Of a DNA stretch of 64,000 nucleotides, positions 49,945-59,499 are shown in pieces. Numbering within the stretch: position 1 is the stretch's first letter; each line of letters starts with the position of its first letter. The translations under genes and the position numbers were made by a program. Location: contig VXTR01000068.1 in NCBI GenBank assembly GCA_009837355.1, positions 186,001 to 250,000 on the forward strand, written 5' to 3'. Under the pieces are notes generated by a model. The model searched no databases. It saw only the letters and a program-made list of their open reading frames with translations, and was not told the DNA's origin. This DNA is from Chloroflexota bacterium. GTDB lineage: Bacteria; Chloroflexota; Dehalococcoidia; Lucifugimonadales; UBA3495.

Positions 49945-50577
49945 ATGCTGAAGGCATTCTTAGGCAAAAAAATAGGCATGACCCAGGTGTTCAACGACGC
50001 TGGGCAGGTGGTTCCGGTAACCATTATTGAGGCCGGCCCTTGTGCCGTTACCCAGATTCGTACTGTGGAGAACGACGGTTACGAGTCCGTGCAGTTGGGC
50101 TTCGGCCGGGTCCGCCGCCCCAACAAGCCCGACGCCGGCCATCTCAAGGGCAGTCAGATTGGACGCCGGCTTCAGGAAGTTGCTGCCGACGATATCGGTG
50201 AATACGAAGTCGGCCAACTGGTTTCGGTGGAAATTTTTGAACCGGGCGAAATCGTGGACGTGAGCGGCAAATCCAAAGGCCGCGGCTTTGCCGGAACTAT
50301 GAAACGACACGGTTTTGGAGGCGGCCCTCGTACGCACGGTCAGTCCGACCGGGCCCGCGCTCCCGGATCCATTGGCGGCGGCACTACGCCCGGCAAGGTC
50401 TTCAAGGGCCTGAAAATGGCCGGACACATGGGCAACCGCCGTGTTACCAGCAAGGGGCTGGAAGTAGTCCGGGTTGACGTGGAGCGCAACCTGCTGATGG
50501 TCAAAGGCGGCATCCCCGGCGGCCCCAACAGCCCGGTTACCATTCGCAAGACAGGAAAGAGCAAGGCGCAAGCATAA
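49945..50577 (+). CDS. rplC: 50S ribosomal protein L3
   Basis: The 210-residue protein begins [20 protein letters not shown] and has the L3 signature [21 protein letters not shown]3 shapes the peptidyl-transferase region of the 50S subunit. It heads the S10-like operon here, behind a promoter and leader hairpin, and overlaps the rplD start by one base. Confidence 0.98.
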   Translation: MLKAFLGKKIGMTQVFNDAGQVVPVTIIEAGPCAVTQIRTVENDGYESVQLGFGRVRRPNKPDAGHLKGSQIGRRLQEVAADDIGEYEVGQLVSVEIFEPGEIVDVSGKSKGRGFAGTMKRHGFGGGPRTHGQSDRARAPGSIGGGTTPGKVFKGLKMAGHMGNRRVTSKGLEVVRVDVERNLLMVKGGIPGGPNSPVTIRKTGKSKAQA

Positions 50578-51257
50578 TGGAACTCCCCGTAGTCAACGCC
50601 AATGGCGACGCCATCGACACCATCAGCATTGATGATGGCATCTTCGACGTGCCGATGAATCAAACGCTGGTGCACCAGGCCATGGTGATCTACCAGCTCA
50701 ACCAGCGGCAGGGCACCCACTCAACGCGTACCCGCGCCGAAGTGTCAGGCGGCGGCCGCAAACCGTGGATTCAGAAACACACCGGGCGCGCCCGCCAGGG
50801 CAGCATCCGCTCACCCCAGTGGCGGCACGGTGGTATCGTATTTGGCCCCAAGCCGCGGGACTACCGTAAAGCCCTGCCCCGGGCGATGCGGCGGAAGGCT
50901 TTGCAGTGCGTGCTGTCTGAGAAAATCCGAAACGGACGCCTGGTCTGCATCGACTCGCTGGACAGTTTGGACGGACGCACTAAGTCCATGAAGCAGTTGC
51001 TGGAAAGCCTGCGCATCATCGGCTCGGTGCTGGTGGTTTCCGGAGAAGCTCAGCAGAACGTGGCCCGGGCCGGCGGAAATCTGAAGCAGGTTTGGACTTT
51101 GCCGTCCGATTTGGTGAACGCGAATGATGTTCTCAAGCGCGAGACCGTCCTGATTACCGTGGATGGCATCCGTCGGATTGCGGAACTGTGCACCAAGCCC
51201 CGGTTCCGAGCCAGGCAGGCGGCGGAAGCAGCGGCAAGCGAGGAGGCCCAGGAATGA
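50577..51257 (+). CDS. rplD: 50S ribosomal protein L4
   Basis: The 226-residue protein has the L4 motifs NQRQGTHSTRTRAEVSGGG, GRARQGSIRSPQW and the GPKPRDYRKALPR segment. L4 lines the exit tunnel and in some bacteria represses its own operon. It overlaps rplC by one base and rplW by four. The C-terminal 15 residues are Ala/Glu-rich. Confidence 0.97.
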   Translation: MELPVVNANGDAIDTISIDDGIFDVPMNQTLVHQAMVIYQLNQRQGTHSTRTRAEVSGGGRKPWIQKHTGRARQGSIRSPQWRHGGIVFGPKPRDYRKALPRAMRRKALQCVLSEKIRNGRLVCIDSLDSLDGRTKSMKQLLESLRIIGSVLVVSGEAQQNVARAGGNLKQVWTLPSDLVNANDVLKRETVLITVDGIRRIAELCTKPRFRARQAAEAAASEEAQE

Positions 51258-51538
51258 ATATCAGCGAGGTGCTGCTCAGGCCCACCATCACGGAAAAGAG
51301 CACGCTGCTGCATGAGGACGGCCAGTACACCTTCCAGGTCGCCCCTCGGGCAAATAAAACCCTGGTGAAGCAGGCCGTGGAGCAGAATTTCGGCGTGAAG
51401 GTGGTCAGCGTCAACATCACCGTCAACCGGGGCAAGCGCAAGCGCTACGGTCCGCGCTTCAAGAAGCAGCCGGACGTCAAGAAGGCCGTGGTTACCCTCC
51501 GACCCGGCGACCGTATCGACCTGATTGAGGGCCTGTAA
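51254..51538 (+). CDS. rplW: 50S ribosomal protein L23
   Basis: The 94-residue protein begins [16 protein letters not shown] and has [18 protein letters not shown] and KRYGPRFKK, standard L23 features at the tunnel exit. The ATG at 51254 gives an ATGA overlap with rplD. A longer frame from 51188 lies inside rplD and is not used. Confidence 0.97.
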   Translation: MNISEVLLRPTITEKSTLLHEDGQYTFQVAPRANKTLVKQAVEQNFGVKVVSVNITVNRGKRKRYGPRFKKQPDVKKAVVTLRPGDRIDLIEGL

Positions 51539-51540
51539 TC

Positions 51541-52377
51541 ATGCCGTTGAAGAACCTGCGACCCATCACTCCAGGCACGCGCAACGCGGTGCGTCCCTCC
51601 TTTGAGGAGATAACGACCAGGAAGCCGGAAAAGTCTTTGCTGGAGCCACTGCAGAAGCGCGGCGGACGGAACAACCGGGGCCGCATCACCGCCTATCATC
51701 GGGGCGGCGGCTCCAAGCGGATGTACCGGCGCATCGACTTCAAGCGGCGCAAGGACGGAGTGCCGGCCACCGTAAAGAGCATCGAGTACGACCCCAACCG
51801 GACCACACGGATCGCCCTGCTCCACTACGCCGACGGTGAGAAGGCTTATATCCTGGCGCCGGTGAACCTCTCGGTAGGCGACAAGGTGGAGTCCGGCCCG
51901 GACGCGGAAATCAGCCCCGGCAATACTTTGCCCCTGCGCAACATTCCCACCGGTACGGTGGTGCACAATCTGGAACTGACCCCCGGTCGCGGCGGGCAAC
52001 TGGTACGCGGCGCCGGCACCGGAGCGCAGGTATTGTCCCGGGAAGGCGATTACGTGCTCATCCGTTTGCCCTCCGGCGAGATGCGTCGCATCCTGCTGAA
52101 CTGCCGGGCCAGCGTGGGGCAGTTGTCCAACCCCGACCACAAGAACGAAAGCCTGGGCAAGGCCGGCGCCAAACGGCATCTTGGCCGTCGTCCCCACGTG
52201 CGCGGCGTCGCCAAGAACCCGGTTGACCACCCCCACGGCGGCGGCGAAGGGCGCTCCCCCATCGGAATGCCCGGCCCCAAGTCGCCCTGGGGCAAGCCAA
52301 CCCTGGGTCACAAAACTCGCAACAAGAAGAAGACCTCCAGCCGGTTCATCGTCCGCGGACGTCGCTGGCGGCGGTAA
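51541..52377 (+). CDS. rplB: 50S ribosomal protein L2
   Basis: The 278-residue protein has the L2 features [35 protein letters not shown] and [19 protein letters not shown]. It is needed for subunit joining and the peptidyl-transferase centre. It lies two bases after rplW. Confidence 0.98.
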   Translation: MPLKNLRPITPGTRNAVRPSFEEITTRKPEKSLLEPLQKRGGRNNRGRITAYHRGGGSKRMYRRIDFKRRKDGVPATVKSIEYDPNRTTRIALLHYADGEKAYILAPVNLSVGDKVESGPDAEISPGNTLPLRNIPTGTVVHNLELTPGRGGQLVRGAGTGAQVLSREGDYVLIRLPSGEMRRILLNCRASVGQLSNPDHKNESLGKAGAKRHLGRRPHVRGVAKNPVDHPHGGGEGRSPIGMPGPKSPWGKPTLGHKTRNKKKTSSRFIVRGRRWRR

Positions 52378-52431
52378 GCAACAGCATCACACTGCGCCCT
52401 TTGCTGCGGCGCTTCAGGCAGTCATAAGGCT

Positions 52432-52716
52432 ATGTCTCGTTCAGTCAAAAAAGGACCTTACGTCCATCCCAAGCTGCTGAAAAAGGTGAACCAGGTTCGC
52501 GAATCTGGCGAAGCCACCGTCATTCGTACCTGGTCCCGCGATTCGATGATAATGCCCGAGATGGTCGGGCTGAACTTCGGCGTGCACGACGGCCGCCGCC
52601 ACGTGCCGGTTTTCGTCACTGAGAACATGGTAGGCCATCGCCTGGGAGAATTTGCCCCCACGCGTACCTATCGCGGACACGTCGCCCGCTCCGAGCGTTC
52701 CAGCAGGGTGAGGTGA
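52432..52716 (+). CDS. rpsS: 30S ribosomal protein S19
   Basis: The 94-residue protein begins [19 protein letters not shown] and has [20 protein letters not shown], the S19 signature. It binds the 30S head with S13. It is 54 bases after rplB and five before rplV. Confidence 0.98.
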   Translation: MSRSVKKGPYVHPKLLKKVNQVRESGEATVIRTWSRDSMIMPEMVGLNFGVHDGRRHVPVFVTENMVGHRLGEFAPTRTYRGHVARSERSSRVR

Positions 52717-52720
52717 CCTG

Positions 52721-53065
52721 ATGCCGGCAGTACGAGCAGTAGCCAAGCAGGTGGGCGCGTCGCCCAAGCGCCTCAAACCCATTCTGGACGCTGTCCGGGG
52801 GATGGCCGTCAACGATGCCCTGGACCACCTGAGCCTGATGACTTCGCCCTGGGCCCGCTCCGTGGCCAAGGTGGTGCAATCGGCGGCTTCCAACGCCGAG
52901 AACAATCTGTTTATGAACCGGAACGAGCTGCGTATCACGCGCATTTCCGCAGACCAGGCCCGCCCGCTCAAGCGTTTCCGCGCCCGGGCCCGGGGCCGCA
53001 TCGGTCGGGTTACCCGCCGTTCCAGCCACATCATCATCGAAGTGGACGAGATACAGGAGGGCTGA
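52721..53065 (+). CDS. rplV: 50S ribosomal protein L22
   Basis: The 114-residue protein has VGASPKRLKPILDAVRGM, SAASNAENN and RFRARARGRIGRVTRRSSHI, all L22 features of the exit-tunnel protein. It is translated four bases upstream of rpsC. Confidence 0.97.
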   Translation: MPAVRAVAKQVGASPKRLKPILDAVRGMAVNDALDHLSLMTSPWARSVAKVVQSAASNAENNLFMNRNELRITRISADQARPLKRFRARARGRIGRVTRRSSHIIIEVDEIQEG

Positions 53066-53069
53066 CCTG

Positions 53070-53804
53070 ATGGGCCATAAAACCCACCCCCTGGGGTTCC
53101 GGCTGGGGATTATCAAAGACTGGAAAACCCACTGGTACGCCAACAACGGCGCCCAGTACCGCGACGGTGTCATGCGTGACCTGTCCCTGCGTGACACTAT
53201 TCACGACGAATACGCGGCTTTTTCCGACGCGGGAATCGCGCGCATCGAGATTGACCGTACGGCCCAGGAAACCATCATCAACATTCACTCGGCCCGGCCC
53301 GGCATCCTCATCGGGCGCGACGGCGACCGGGTGAAAGGTCTGCGCACCCGCTTGGAGACCATGACCAGTGGACAACTCCGCCTGAACATCGTCGAAATCG
53401 AGCAGCCCGAACTTGACCCCTACCTGGTGGGCCGGAACATTGCTGACCAGCTCAGCCGGCGCGTCGCCTACCGCCGCGCCATGCGCCAGGCTGCGTTGCG
53501 CACCATGCAGGCCGGCGCCGAGGGCATCAAAATCATTACCAAGGGCCGGATCTCCGGCGCCGAAATCGCCCGCACCGAAAAGCTGATGATGGGCCAGGTT
53601 CCCCTGCACACCCTGCGGGCCGATATTGATTACGCCCTGGCCGAGGCGCACACCGCCATGGGCCGCATCGGCATCAAGGTGTGGATTTATAAAGGCCAGA
53701 TCATGCCGGCCGCCGCAGAAGAGGACGGCGAACTCGAAAGCATCGAATTCCGCGTCACCAGCCAGGACGGCGACGGCGAGATGGAAATAGAGCTGGACCA
53801 ATAG
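53070..53804 (+). CDS. rpsC: 30S ribosomal protein S3
   Basis: The 244-residue protein begins [19 protein letters not shown], with a KH domain ([18 protein letters not shown]) and a C-terminal S3 domain ([14 protein letters not shown]). It binds mRNA at the 30S entry. It ends with an acidic tail of about 20 residues. Confidence 0.97.
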   Translation: MGHKTHPLGFRLGIIKDWKTHWYANNGAQYRDGVMRDLSLRDTIHDEYAAFSDAGIARIEIDRTAQETIINIHSARPGILIGRDGDRVKGLRTRLETMTSGQLRLNIVEIEQPELDPYLVGRNIADQLSRRVAYRRAMRQAALRTMQAGAEGIKIITKGRISGAEIARTEKLMMGQVPLHTLRADIDYALAEAHTAMGRIGIKVWIYKGQIMPAAAEEDGELESIEFRVTSQDGDGEMEIELDQ

Positions 53805-53827
53805 CCCCTGCTACGGAGATTTTCACC

Positions 53828-54268
53828 ATGTTGCAACCTAAGAGGACAAAATTCCGAAAGATGGGGCGGGGCAAGCGCCGGGGTGCCGCCAGCACCGGCA
53901 ATACTGTCGAATTCGGCGAGATTGGCCTGAAAGCGATGAGTCCCGAGTGGATTACCGCCCGGCAGATTGAATCCGCCCGTATCGCCATCACCCGCCATTT
54001 GCAGCGCGGTGGCAAGACCTGGATTCGAATCTTTCCCGACAAGCCGGTTTCCAAGAAACCTGCCGAAGTGCGCATGGGCGGCGGTAAGGCTGCTAACGAC
54101 CACTGGGTCGCCGTGGTCAGGCCCGGCCGCATCATGTTCGAAGTCGGCGGCGTGCCCATCAACCAGGCTGAAGAAGCCCTGCAGCGCGCCGCCCACAAGC
54201 TGCCCATTCCCACCAAGGTCGTGTACCGCGACCGGGTCAACTCCCTGCTGTCCGGTTCGGGAGGATAA
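53828..54268 (+). CDS. rplP: 50S ribosomal protein L16
   Basis: The 146-residue protein begins [19 protein letters not shown] and has [19 protein letters not shown], the L16 pattern near the A-site tRNA. It lies 23 bases after rpsC. Confidence 0.98.
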   Translation: MLQPKRTKFRKMGRGKRRGAASTGNTVEFGEIGLKAMSPEWITARQIESARIAITRHLQRGGKTWIRIFPDKPVSKKPAEVRMGGGKAANDHWVAVVRPGRIMFEVGGVPINQAEEALQRAAHKLPIPTKVVYRDRVNSLLSGSGG

Positions 54269-54271
54269 CCC

Positions 54272-54472
54272 ATGAAAATGTACGAGATCCGGGCGTTGAC
54301 CGACGACCAGATTCGCGACGAGTTGGGCAAGTCCTACCAGGAATTGATGAACCTTCGCTTTCGCGAGGCCACCAACCAGCTCACTGACACCAACCAACCC
54401 CGCAAAACCCGCAGAGACATCGCCAGAATGTTGACCTGCCTGCGCGAGCGGGAATCCTACCAGGCATCATAA
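54272..54472 (+). CDS. rpmC: 50S ribosomal protein L29
   Basis: The 66-residue protein shows L29 features: EIRALTDDQIRDELGKSYQE and LMNLRFREATNQL. It sits at the tunnel exit. It begins three bases after rplP. Confidence 0.95.
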   Translation: MKMYEIRALTDDQIRDELGKSYQELMNLRFREATNQLTDTNQPRKTRRDIARMLTCLRERESYQAS

Positions 54473-54491
54473 CCGCAAGGGACATTAACCA

Positions 54492-54878
54492 ATGGCCAAA
54501 ACGATGCGAAAGATTCGGGTGGGCTCCGTCGTGAGCACCCGGATGGACAAGACCGCCGTAGTGGAACTGGTCTGGAAGCAGCGCCACCGCGTCTATCGTA
54601 AGCAGATGCGTCGCGTTACCCGCTTCTACGTCCACGACCCGGAAGGGCAATGTGCGATTGGGGATACCGTGCGCATCCAGGAGACGCGCCCGATTTCTCG
54701 TACCAAGCACTGGCGTCTGCTGGAAATTCTGTCCCGACGCGAAGTCGCCGACGTCCGGCCCATCGACCTGGAAACCGACGTGGCGATTGAGCCGGCCGAC
54801 GGCGAAGTGGATTCCGATGCTCCGGCTGATGCCGAAACCGAAAATGGCGTTACTGCCGAAAATAACGAGGATGCGTAA
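54492..54878 (+). CDS. rpsQ: 30S ribosomal protein S17 with acidic C-terminal tail
   Basis: The first 85 residues are a standard S17 OB-fold (RKIRVGSVVSTRMDKTAVV, then GDTVRIQETRPISRTKHW). About 40 more residues form an acidic tail rich in Asp, Glu and Ala, making 128 residues against the usual 80-90. It is followed directly by rplN. Confidence 0.95.
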   Translation: MAKTMRKIRVGSVVSTRMDKTAVVELVWKQRHRVYRKQMRRVTRFYVHDPEGQCAIGDTVRIQETRPISRTKHWRLLEILSRREVADVRPIDLETDVAIEPADGEVDSDAPADAETENGVTAENNEDA

Positions 54879-55247
54879 ATGATACAGAGTTACACCAGGC
54901 TCCACGTCGCCGACAACAGCGGCGCGCGGCGCATCCGACTGATTAACATCCCCGGCTCCAGCCGACGCAAGTATGCGTCGGTAGGAGACATCATCGTGTG
55001 CACGGTCCGGGAGGCCGTGCCCAATTCTCCCGTCCGTAAGGGTTCGGTGGTCAAGGCTGTGATAGTCCGCCAGGCCGCGCCGCTCCAACGCCCGGATGGT
55101 ACTTATATCAAGTTCGACGACAACGCCGCCGTTCTGATTAACGACAACCAGTTGCCCCGGGGCACCCGCATCTTCGGCCCGGTGGCCCGGGAACTCCGCG
55201 ACAAGGGCTTTATGCGTATCGTTTCGCTGGCTCCGGAGGTGGTGTGA
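54879..55247 (+). CDS. rplN: 50S ribosomal protein L14
   Basis: The 122-residue protein begins [20 protein letters not shown] and ends with [23 protein letters not shown], the full L14 pattern at the subunit interface. Its stop overlaps the rplX start by one base. Confidence 0.98.
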   Translation: MIQSYTRLHVADNSGARRIRLINIPGSSRRKYASVGDIIVCTVREAVPNSPVRKGSVVKAVIVRQAAPLQRPDGTYIKFDDNAAVLINDNQLPRGTRIFGPVARELRDKGFMRIVSLAPEVV

Positions 55248-55519
55248 TGGCGAAGGCGAAGATTCGGCGCGGCGACGATGTCCTCGTCATCGCCGGCAAG
55301 GACAAGGGTAAGACCGGCCGCGTCCTGCAGATGGTGCCCGAAAAAAATCGGGTCATAGTTGAGGGCGTCAACATGGTGGTCAAACACTACAAGCCGCGTC
55401 CCGGAATTCGCCAGGGTGGGCGGGTCCAGCAGGAAGCCTCCATCCACATCTCTAACATCAAGCTCATCCAGAGCAATTACACCGAACCCAGCACGCAGTT
55501 CCGCAACCGGGACGAGTGA
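55247..55519 (+). CDS. rplX: 50S ribosomal protein L24
   Basis: The 90-residue protein has the KOW motif [19 protein letters not shown] and [12 protein letters not shown]. The ATG at 55247 follows GGAGG and overlaps the rplN stop. A GTG three bases earlier would add one Met. It is shorter than the usual 100-105 residues. Confidence 0.95.
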   Translation: MAKAKIRRGDDVLVIAGKDKGKTGRVLQMVPEKNRVIVEGVNMVVKHYKPRPGIRQGGRVQQEASIHISNIKLIQSNYTEPSTQFRNRDE

Positions 55520-55524
55520 TTATC

Positions 55525-56106
55525 ATGGCCACTGACCAACAGGAACAAACTGCGGAATTGCAGCCGCCCTCTTTCAAGGCCCGGTTTCGCGATGAGATTA
55601 TCCCGGCAATGGTGTCGGAGTTCAGCTACTCCAGCCCGATGCAGGTGCCCAAGGTTACCAAGATCAACCTCAACATTGGCTTGGGCGAAGCCCTCACCAA
55701 CGGCCGGGCAATGGAGAGCGCCGTCAGGGACCTGACCACGATATCCGGTCAGAAGCCCATCATAACCAGGGCCCGTAGATCCATCGCCGGCTTCAAAGTC
55801 CGCGAGGGCAACCCCATTGGCACTGCGGTTACCCTGCGCGGCGACCGCATGTATTATTTCCTGGAACGGCTCATCATCACCGCGCTGCCCCGTATCCGCG
55901 ACTTTCGGGGCATCTCCCGTCGCGGATTCGACGGGCGCGGTAATTTCTCGCTGGGACTGCGCGAGCAGATCGTGTTCCCCGAAATCGACTACAACAGCAT
56001 CGACCGGCTGCGCGGGTTGCAGGTTACCATAACCACCAGCGCTCCCAATGACGCCGAGGCAACTCGCTTGCTCGAGCACTTCGGTATGCCCTTCATCCGC
56101 CAGTAG
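55525..56106 (+). CDS. rplE: 50S ribosomal protein L5
   Basis: The 193-residue protein has [37 protein letters not shown] and [14 protein letters not shown], the L5 pattern. It binds 5S rRNA. The ATG at 55525 is chosen; a GTG at 55516 would overlap rplX by four bases and add three residues. An acidic N-terminal extension of about 15 residues precedes the core. Confidence 0.95.
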   Translation: MATDQQEQTAELQPPSFKARFRDEIIPAMVSEFSYSSPMQVPKVTKINLNIGLGEALTNGRAMESAVRDLTTISGQKPIITRARRSIAGFKVREGNPIGTAVTLRGDRMYYFLERLIITALPRIRDFRGISRRGFDGRGNFSLGLREQIVFPEIDYNSIDRLRGLQVTITTSAPNDAEATRLLEHFGMPFIRQ

Positions 56107-56144
56107 GCCCGGCAATCAGACCCCAGCCAACGGAGAAGACAGTT

Positions 56145-56450
56145 TTGGCCAAGAAATCCTCCATCGTGAAGAACGAGCGACGCAAGCGAACCGTCGCCAA
56201 GTACGCTGCCCAGCGAGCCGCGCTGCTGGCCGAGGCTCGCGATTTGTCCAAGCCCATGCGCGAACGCTTTGAAGCCCGCCAGAAGCTGGCGCTGCTGCCC
56301 CCTGACGCTAACCCCAACCGCATCCGCAATCGGGATGGCGCTACGGGTCGGCCCCGAGGATACATCCGCCACTTCGGCCTGTCGCGTATTTCCTTTCGCG
56401 AAATGGCTTTGGACGGGCTGCTGCCCGGAGTTCGCAAGGCCAGCCTCTAA
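56145..56450 (+). CDS. rpsN: 30S ribosomal protein S14, zinc-free long form
   Basis: The 101-residue protein has AKKSSIVKNERRKRTVAKYA, NRIRNRDGATGRPRGYIRHF and a C-terminal LPGVRKASL. It has no cysteine, so it is the long zinc-independent form. The start is TTG at 56145, with GGAG about a dozen bases upstream. Confidence 0.95.
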   Translation: MAKKSSIVKNERRKRTVAKYAAQRAALLAEARDLSKPMRERFEARQKLALLPPDANPNRIRNRDGATGRPRGYIRHFGLSRISFREMALDGLLPGVRKASL

Positions 56451-56491
56451 GCTCGGGCCTCACCGGAATCCACTCATGGAGATTTGTCGCA

Positions 56492-56890
56492 ATGCCCATT
56501 AACGACCCCGTTGCCGATATGTTGACGCGCATACGCAACGCCATTCATGCCCGACACCGGACGGTTTTGGTGCCGCAATCCAAAGTCAAGACGGCCATCG
56601 CCGACATCTTGAAGGAGCAGGGCTACATCCGGGACTGGGACTTGGCGCGGAATCGCAAGTTCCCGACCATGCGCCTACATCTCACCTACCGCGACGACGA
56701 CCAGAACGCCATCCGCGGGTTGAAGCGTGTCAGCAAGCCCGGACTGCGGGTTCACGTGGGCCGAGGTGAGATTCCGAGAGTGTACGGCGGCTTGGGCGTC
56801 GCTATCGTTTCCACTTCCCAGGGGATGATGACCGGTTACGAGGCCTGGCGAAAGGGCATCGGAGGAGAATTGGTCTGCTATGTCTGGTAA
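56492..56890 (+). CDS. rpsH: 30S ribosomal protein S8
   Basis: The 132-residue protein begins MPINDPVADMLTRIRNA and has RVSKPGLRVHVGRGEIPRVY and GLGVAIVSTSQGMMT, the S8 pattern. It ends inside the first codons of rplF, overlapping by 11 bases. Confidence 0.97.
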   Translation: MPINDPVADMLTRIRNAIHARHRTVLVPQSKVKTAIADILKEQGYIRDWDLARNRKFPTMRLHLTYRDDDQNAIRGLKRVSKPGLRVHVGRGEIPRVYGGLGVAIVSTSQGMMTGYEAWRKGIGGELVCYVW

Positions 56891-57494
56891 CGAAAACCTG
56901 GTCAGCGTCGGCGTCACCGAGCGAACGCCGCCAACCGAACGACCCCTCTCACGTATCGGCCGCCAGCCCATTCCCATTCCCCCCGGCGTAACTGCCGAGG
57001 TGTTTTACGGCGGCATCACCGTAACCGGCCCCCAGGGTACTCTGACCCAGAAGTACCACCCTGAGGTCAACGTGAAAGTTGAAGACGACCAGATCGTCGT
57101 GGAGCGGCTCACCGAGCGCAAGTTCCATCATTCACTGCACGGCCTGACCCGCTCCCTCATCGCCAACGCCGTGACCGGCGTTACCGACGGGTACAGCAAA
57201 ACCCTGGAACTGATGGGCGTCGGTTATCGGGTGCAGCAGAACGGCGAGGGTATTACCCTCAGCGTCGGTTACAGCCACACCGTGGACGTTTTTCCTGAAG
57301 AAGGATTGACCATGCAGGTGGAAGGCAACAACCGGGTGCACGTCAGTGGCGTAGACAAGCAGAAGGTCGGTCAACTGGCGGCCAAGGTTCGCCGGGTGCG
57401 TCCCCCCAACGCCTACAAAGAGAAAGGCATCCGCTACCAGGGCGAGGTGCTCCGGCTCAAGCCCGGCAAGGCCGCCGCACGCCGAGCCGTCTAA
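56880..57494 (+). CDS. rplF: 50S ribosomal protein L6
   Basis: The 204-residue protein has L6 features: [39 protein letters not shown] and [15 protein letters not shown]. About 24 residues precede the usual start of L6. Because an ATG after them is absent, the start at 56880 stands, overlapping rpsH. Confidence 0.96.
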   Translation: MSGNENLVSVGVTERTPPTERPLSRIGRQPIPIPPGVTAEVFYGGITVTGPQGTLTQKYHPEVNVKVEDDQIVVERLTERKFHHSLHGLTRSLIANAVTGVTDGYSKTLELMGVGYRVQQNGEGITLSVGYSHTVDVFPEEGLTMQVEGNNRVHVSGVDKQKVGQLAAKVRRVRPPNAYKEKGIRYQGEVLRLKPGKAAARRAV

Positions 57495-57534
57495 CAACCA
57501 CAATCAAGCATCTGGATTTGAGAGTAATCTGAAA

Positions 57535-57894
57535 ATGCCGCGCGATAAAGACTCCCGAAAGCTACGCGTTGTCCGGCATCGCCGGGTGAGAAACAAGGTC
57601 CATGGGACCCCGGAACGGCCCCGGCTGTGCGTCTTTCGCAGCCTGAAAGGTATTTACGCTCAGGTGATTGACGACTCCCGGGGACACACTCTGGCCTACG
57701 CTTCCAGCCAGGAGGTTGCATCTGCTGAGGCAACCCCCAAGACGACGGCGTCAGAGGCGGTAGGCAAACTGGTGGCCGAGCGGGCCATCGCCGCCGGCGT
57801 CAATACCGTTGTGTTCGACCGCGGCGGCTATCGGTTCCATGGACGTGTGAAAGCCCTGGCCGACGCAGCCCGTGAAGGAGGGCTTGTTTTCTGA
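57535..57894 (+). CDS. rplR: 50S ribosomal protein L18
   Basis: The 119-residue protein has [20 protein letters not shown], an insertion around [14 protein letters not shown] and the C-terminal [21 protein letters not shown]18 binds 5S rRNA. Its stop overlaps the rpsE start. Confidence 0.96.
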   Translation: MPRDKDSRKLRVVRHRRVRNKVHGTPERPRLCVFRSLKGIYAQVIDDSRGHTLAYASSQEVASAEATPKTTASEAVGKLVAERAIAAGVNTVVFDRGGYRFHGRVKALADAAREGGLVF

Positions 57895-58748
57895 TGGTAT
57901 CCCAGGCATCCCGCAGAGGTGAACGAGGCGAACGGGGCGGCGGCGAACGCGACCGTCGTGGCGGTGGAGGTCGCGGCCGTGGCCGCGGCGACCGCGATCA
58001 GCGTCAGCGCGAGGAAGACAGTGGCGGTTTCAGCGAGCGGGTGGTACATACCCGCCGTATCGCCAAAGTGGTCAAAGGCGGTCGTCGCCTGCGCTTTAAC
58101 GCTCTGGTGGTCGTGGGCGACGGCCAGGGTCGCGTCGGGGCCGGCATGGGCAAGGCGCTGGCGATTCCCGACGCGGTGCGCAAGGGAACCGCAGTAGCGC
58201 GACGCAGCACCGTTACCATTCCCATTAAGGGCAGCACCATTCCTCACGAAATTTCGGTGCGCAAGGGTGCGTCTATCGTCATCATCAAACCGGCTCCACT
58301 CGGCACCGGCATTATCGCCGCCGGCGCGATGCGGGCGATGCTGGAATTGGGCGGCGTGCAGGACGTGGTCGGCAAGTCCCTGGGTTCCCGCAACCCTATC
58401 AACATCGTTCAGGCAACTATGGAAGCGCTCAGCCTGCTGCGCGACCCGGAAACCGAGCGAGCCAACCGTTTGGGGTTGAACAAGCCGGAACCGGAACCCG
58501 AAGCGCCGGCTGAACCGGCTCCCCAGGCGGAGGCTGCTACCGCTCTTGAGCCGGCTGCCGAAGCCCCCGCTGCCGCGCCGCCGGCCGAAGAATCTGCTGC
58601 GCCCGCTCCCGAACCGGTTGCAAGTTCGGCGGAGGAATCCCCGACTGCCGCCGCTGAGCCTGAAACTCCGGACCCTGAAGCGGAAGCGGAGCCTCAGGCC
58701 GAAGCCGCTGCAGAGCCGTCGGATGACGCCGGCGACGCTACCACATAA
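57894..58748 (+). CDS. rpsE: 30S ribosomal protein S5 with Arg/Gly-rich N-terminus and acidic Ala/Pro/Glu tail
   Basis: The S5 core (ALVVVGDGQGRVGAGMGKA, VRKGASIVIIKPAPLGTG, GVQDVVGKSLGSRNPIN) is normal. Before it lies a 45-residue segment rich in Arg and Gly, and after it about 85 residues of Ala, Pro and Glu. The 284 residues compare with the usual 160-220. Such tails are unusual for S5 and may be disordered. The start overlaps the rplR stop. Confidence 0.95.
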   Translation: MVSQASRRGERGERGGGERDRRGGGGRGRGRGDRDQRQREEDSGGFSERVVHTRRIAKVVKGGRRLRFNALVVVGDGQGRVGAGMGKALAIPDAVRKGTAVARRSTVTIPIKGSTIPHEISVRKGASIVIIKPAPLGTGIIAAGAMRAMLELGGVQDVVGKSLGSRNPINIVQATMEALSLLRDPETERANRLGLNKPEPEPEAPAEPAPQAEAATALEPAAEAPAAAPPAEESAAPAPEPVASSAEESPTAAAEPETPDPEAEAEPQAEAAAEPSDDAGDATT

Positions 58749-58779
58749 CTACCACCGCACCGCGCAGGTACGAAAGAAA

Positions 58780-58962
58780 ATGGCGCAAATCAAAATCACC
58801 TGGAAGAAGAGCTGCATCGGACGACCGTCGTATCAGCGGCGTATCGTCCAGTCCTTGGGCCTGAAACGGCTCAACCACTCGGTGGTGCATGAAGACAGCC
58901 CTACCATCATGGGCATGGTGAAAAAGGTTCAGCACCTCATCGTAGTGGAACCCGCCGAATAA
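58780..58962 (+). CDS. rpmD: 50S ribosomal protein L30
   Basis: The 60-residue protein begins MAQIKITWKKSCIGRPSYQ and has SLGLKRLNHSVVHEDSPTI, the L30 pattern. An open frame extends upstream through the end of rpsE, but the ATG at 58780 gives the standard length. Confidence 0.93.
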   Translation: MAQIKITWKKSCIGRPSYQRRIVQSLGLKRLNHSVVHEDSPTIMGMVKKVQHLIVVEPAE

Positions 58963-59015
58963 CCGCTGCGCCCGAAGTTCAACTTGCGGGCTGCTACTGG
59001 AGCTTGTTGATAATC

Positions 59016-59462
59016 ATGATGCAGCACGATATAGCGCCGCCCAAAGGAGCGCGCCGCCGTCGCAAGCGCGTCGGCCGGGGCGACGCCGCGGGTGGCGGCA
59101 GCTACGCGGGACGCGGCATGAAAGGTCAGAAATCCCGCTCGGGATGGCGCTTGCGACCCGGATTCGAGGGCGGCCAACTCCCGCTTATCAAGGGTCTGCC
59201 CATGAAGCGGGGATTCAATAACCGCTATAAGACCTGCTATGCCCTGGTGAACCTGGACACGTTGCAGGAACGATTCGAAGCCAACAGCCGGGTAACCCCG
59301 GAAATGCTGCGTGGATTGGGCATCATCAGGCGCGTTAACCGTCCCGTCAAGGTGGTTGGCGACGGTGAGTTGGGATACCCGCTGACCGTGGTGGCCCACA
59401 AATTCACCGCGTCGGCACGCGCCAAGATTGAAGCGGCCGGCGGCTCCGTAGAGGAAATCTAG
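59016..59462 (+). CDS. rplO: 50S ribosomal protein L15
   Basis: The 148-residue protein has the L15 glycine-rich region (APPKGARRRRKRVGRGDA), GFEGGQLPLIKGLPMKRGF and a C-terminal TASARAKIEAAGG. The ATG at 59016 is taken, with the next codon also ATG, and GGAG lies 13 bases upstream. A TTG at 59004 is possible but sits too close to that site. Confidence 0.94.
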   Translation: MMQHDIAPPKGARRRRKRVGRGDAAGGGSYAGRGMKGQKSRSGWRLRPGFEGGQLPLIKGLPMKRGFNNRYKTCYALVNLDTLQERFEANSRVTPEMLRGLGIIRRVNRPVKVVGDGELGYPLTVVAHKFTASARAKIEAAGGSVEEI

Positions 59463-59499
59463 CCCAGCTCTCCCATCCGGAGTGTGAGGCATAGCAGCC

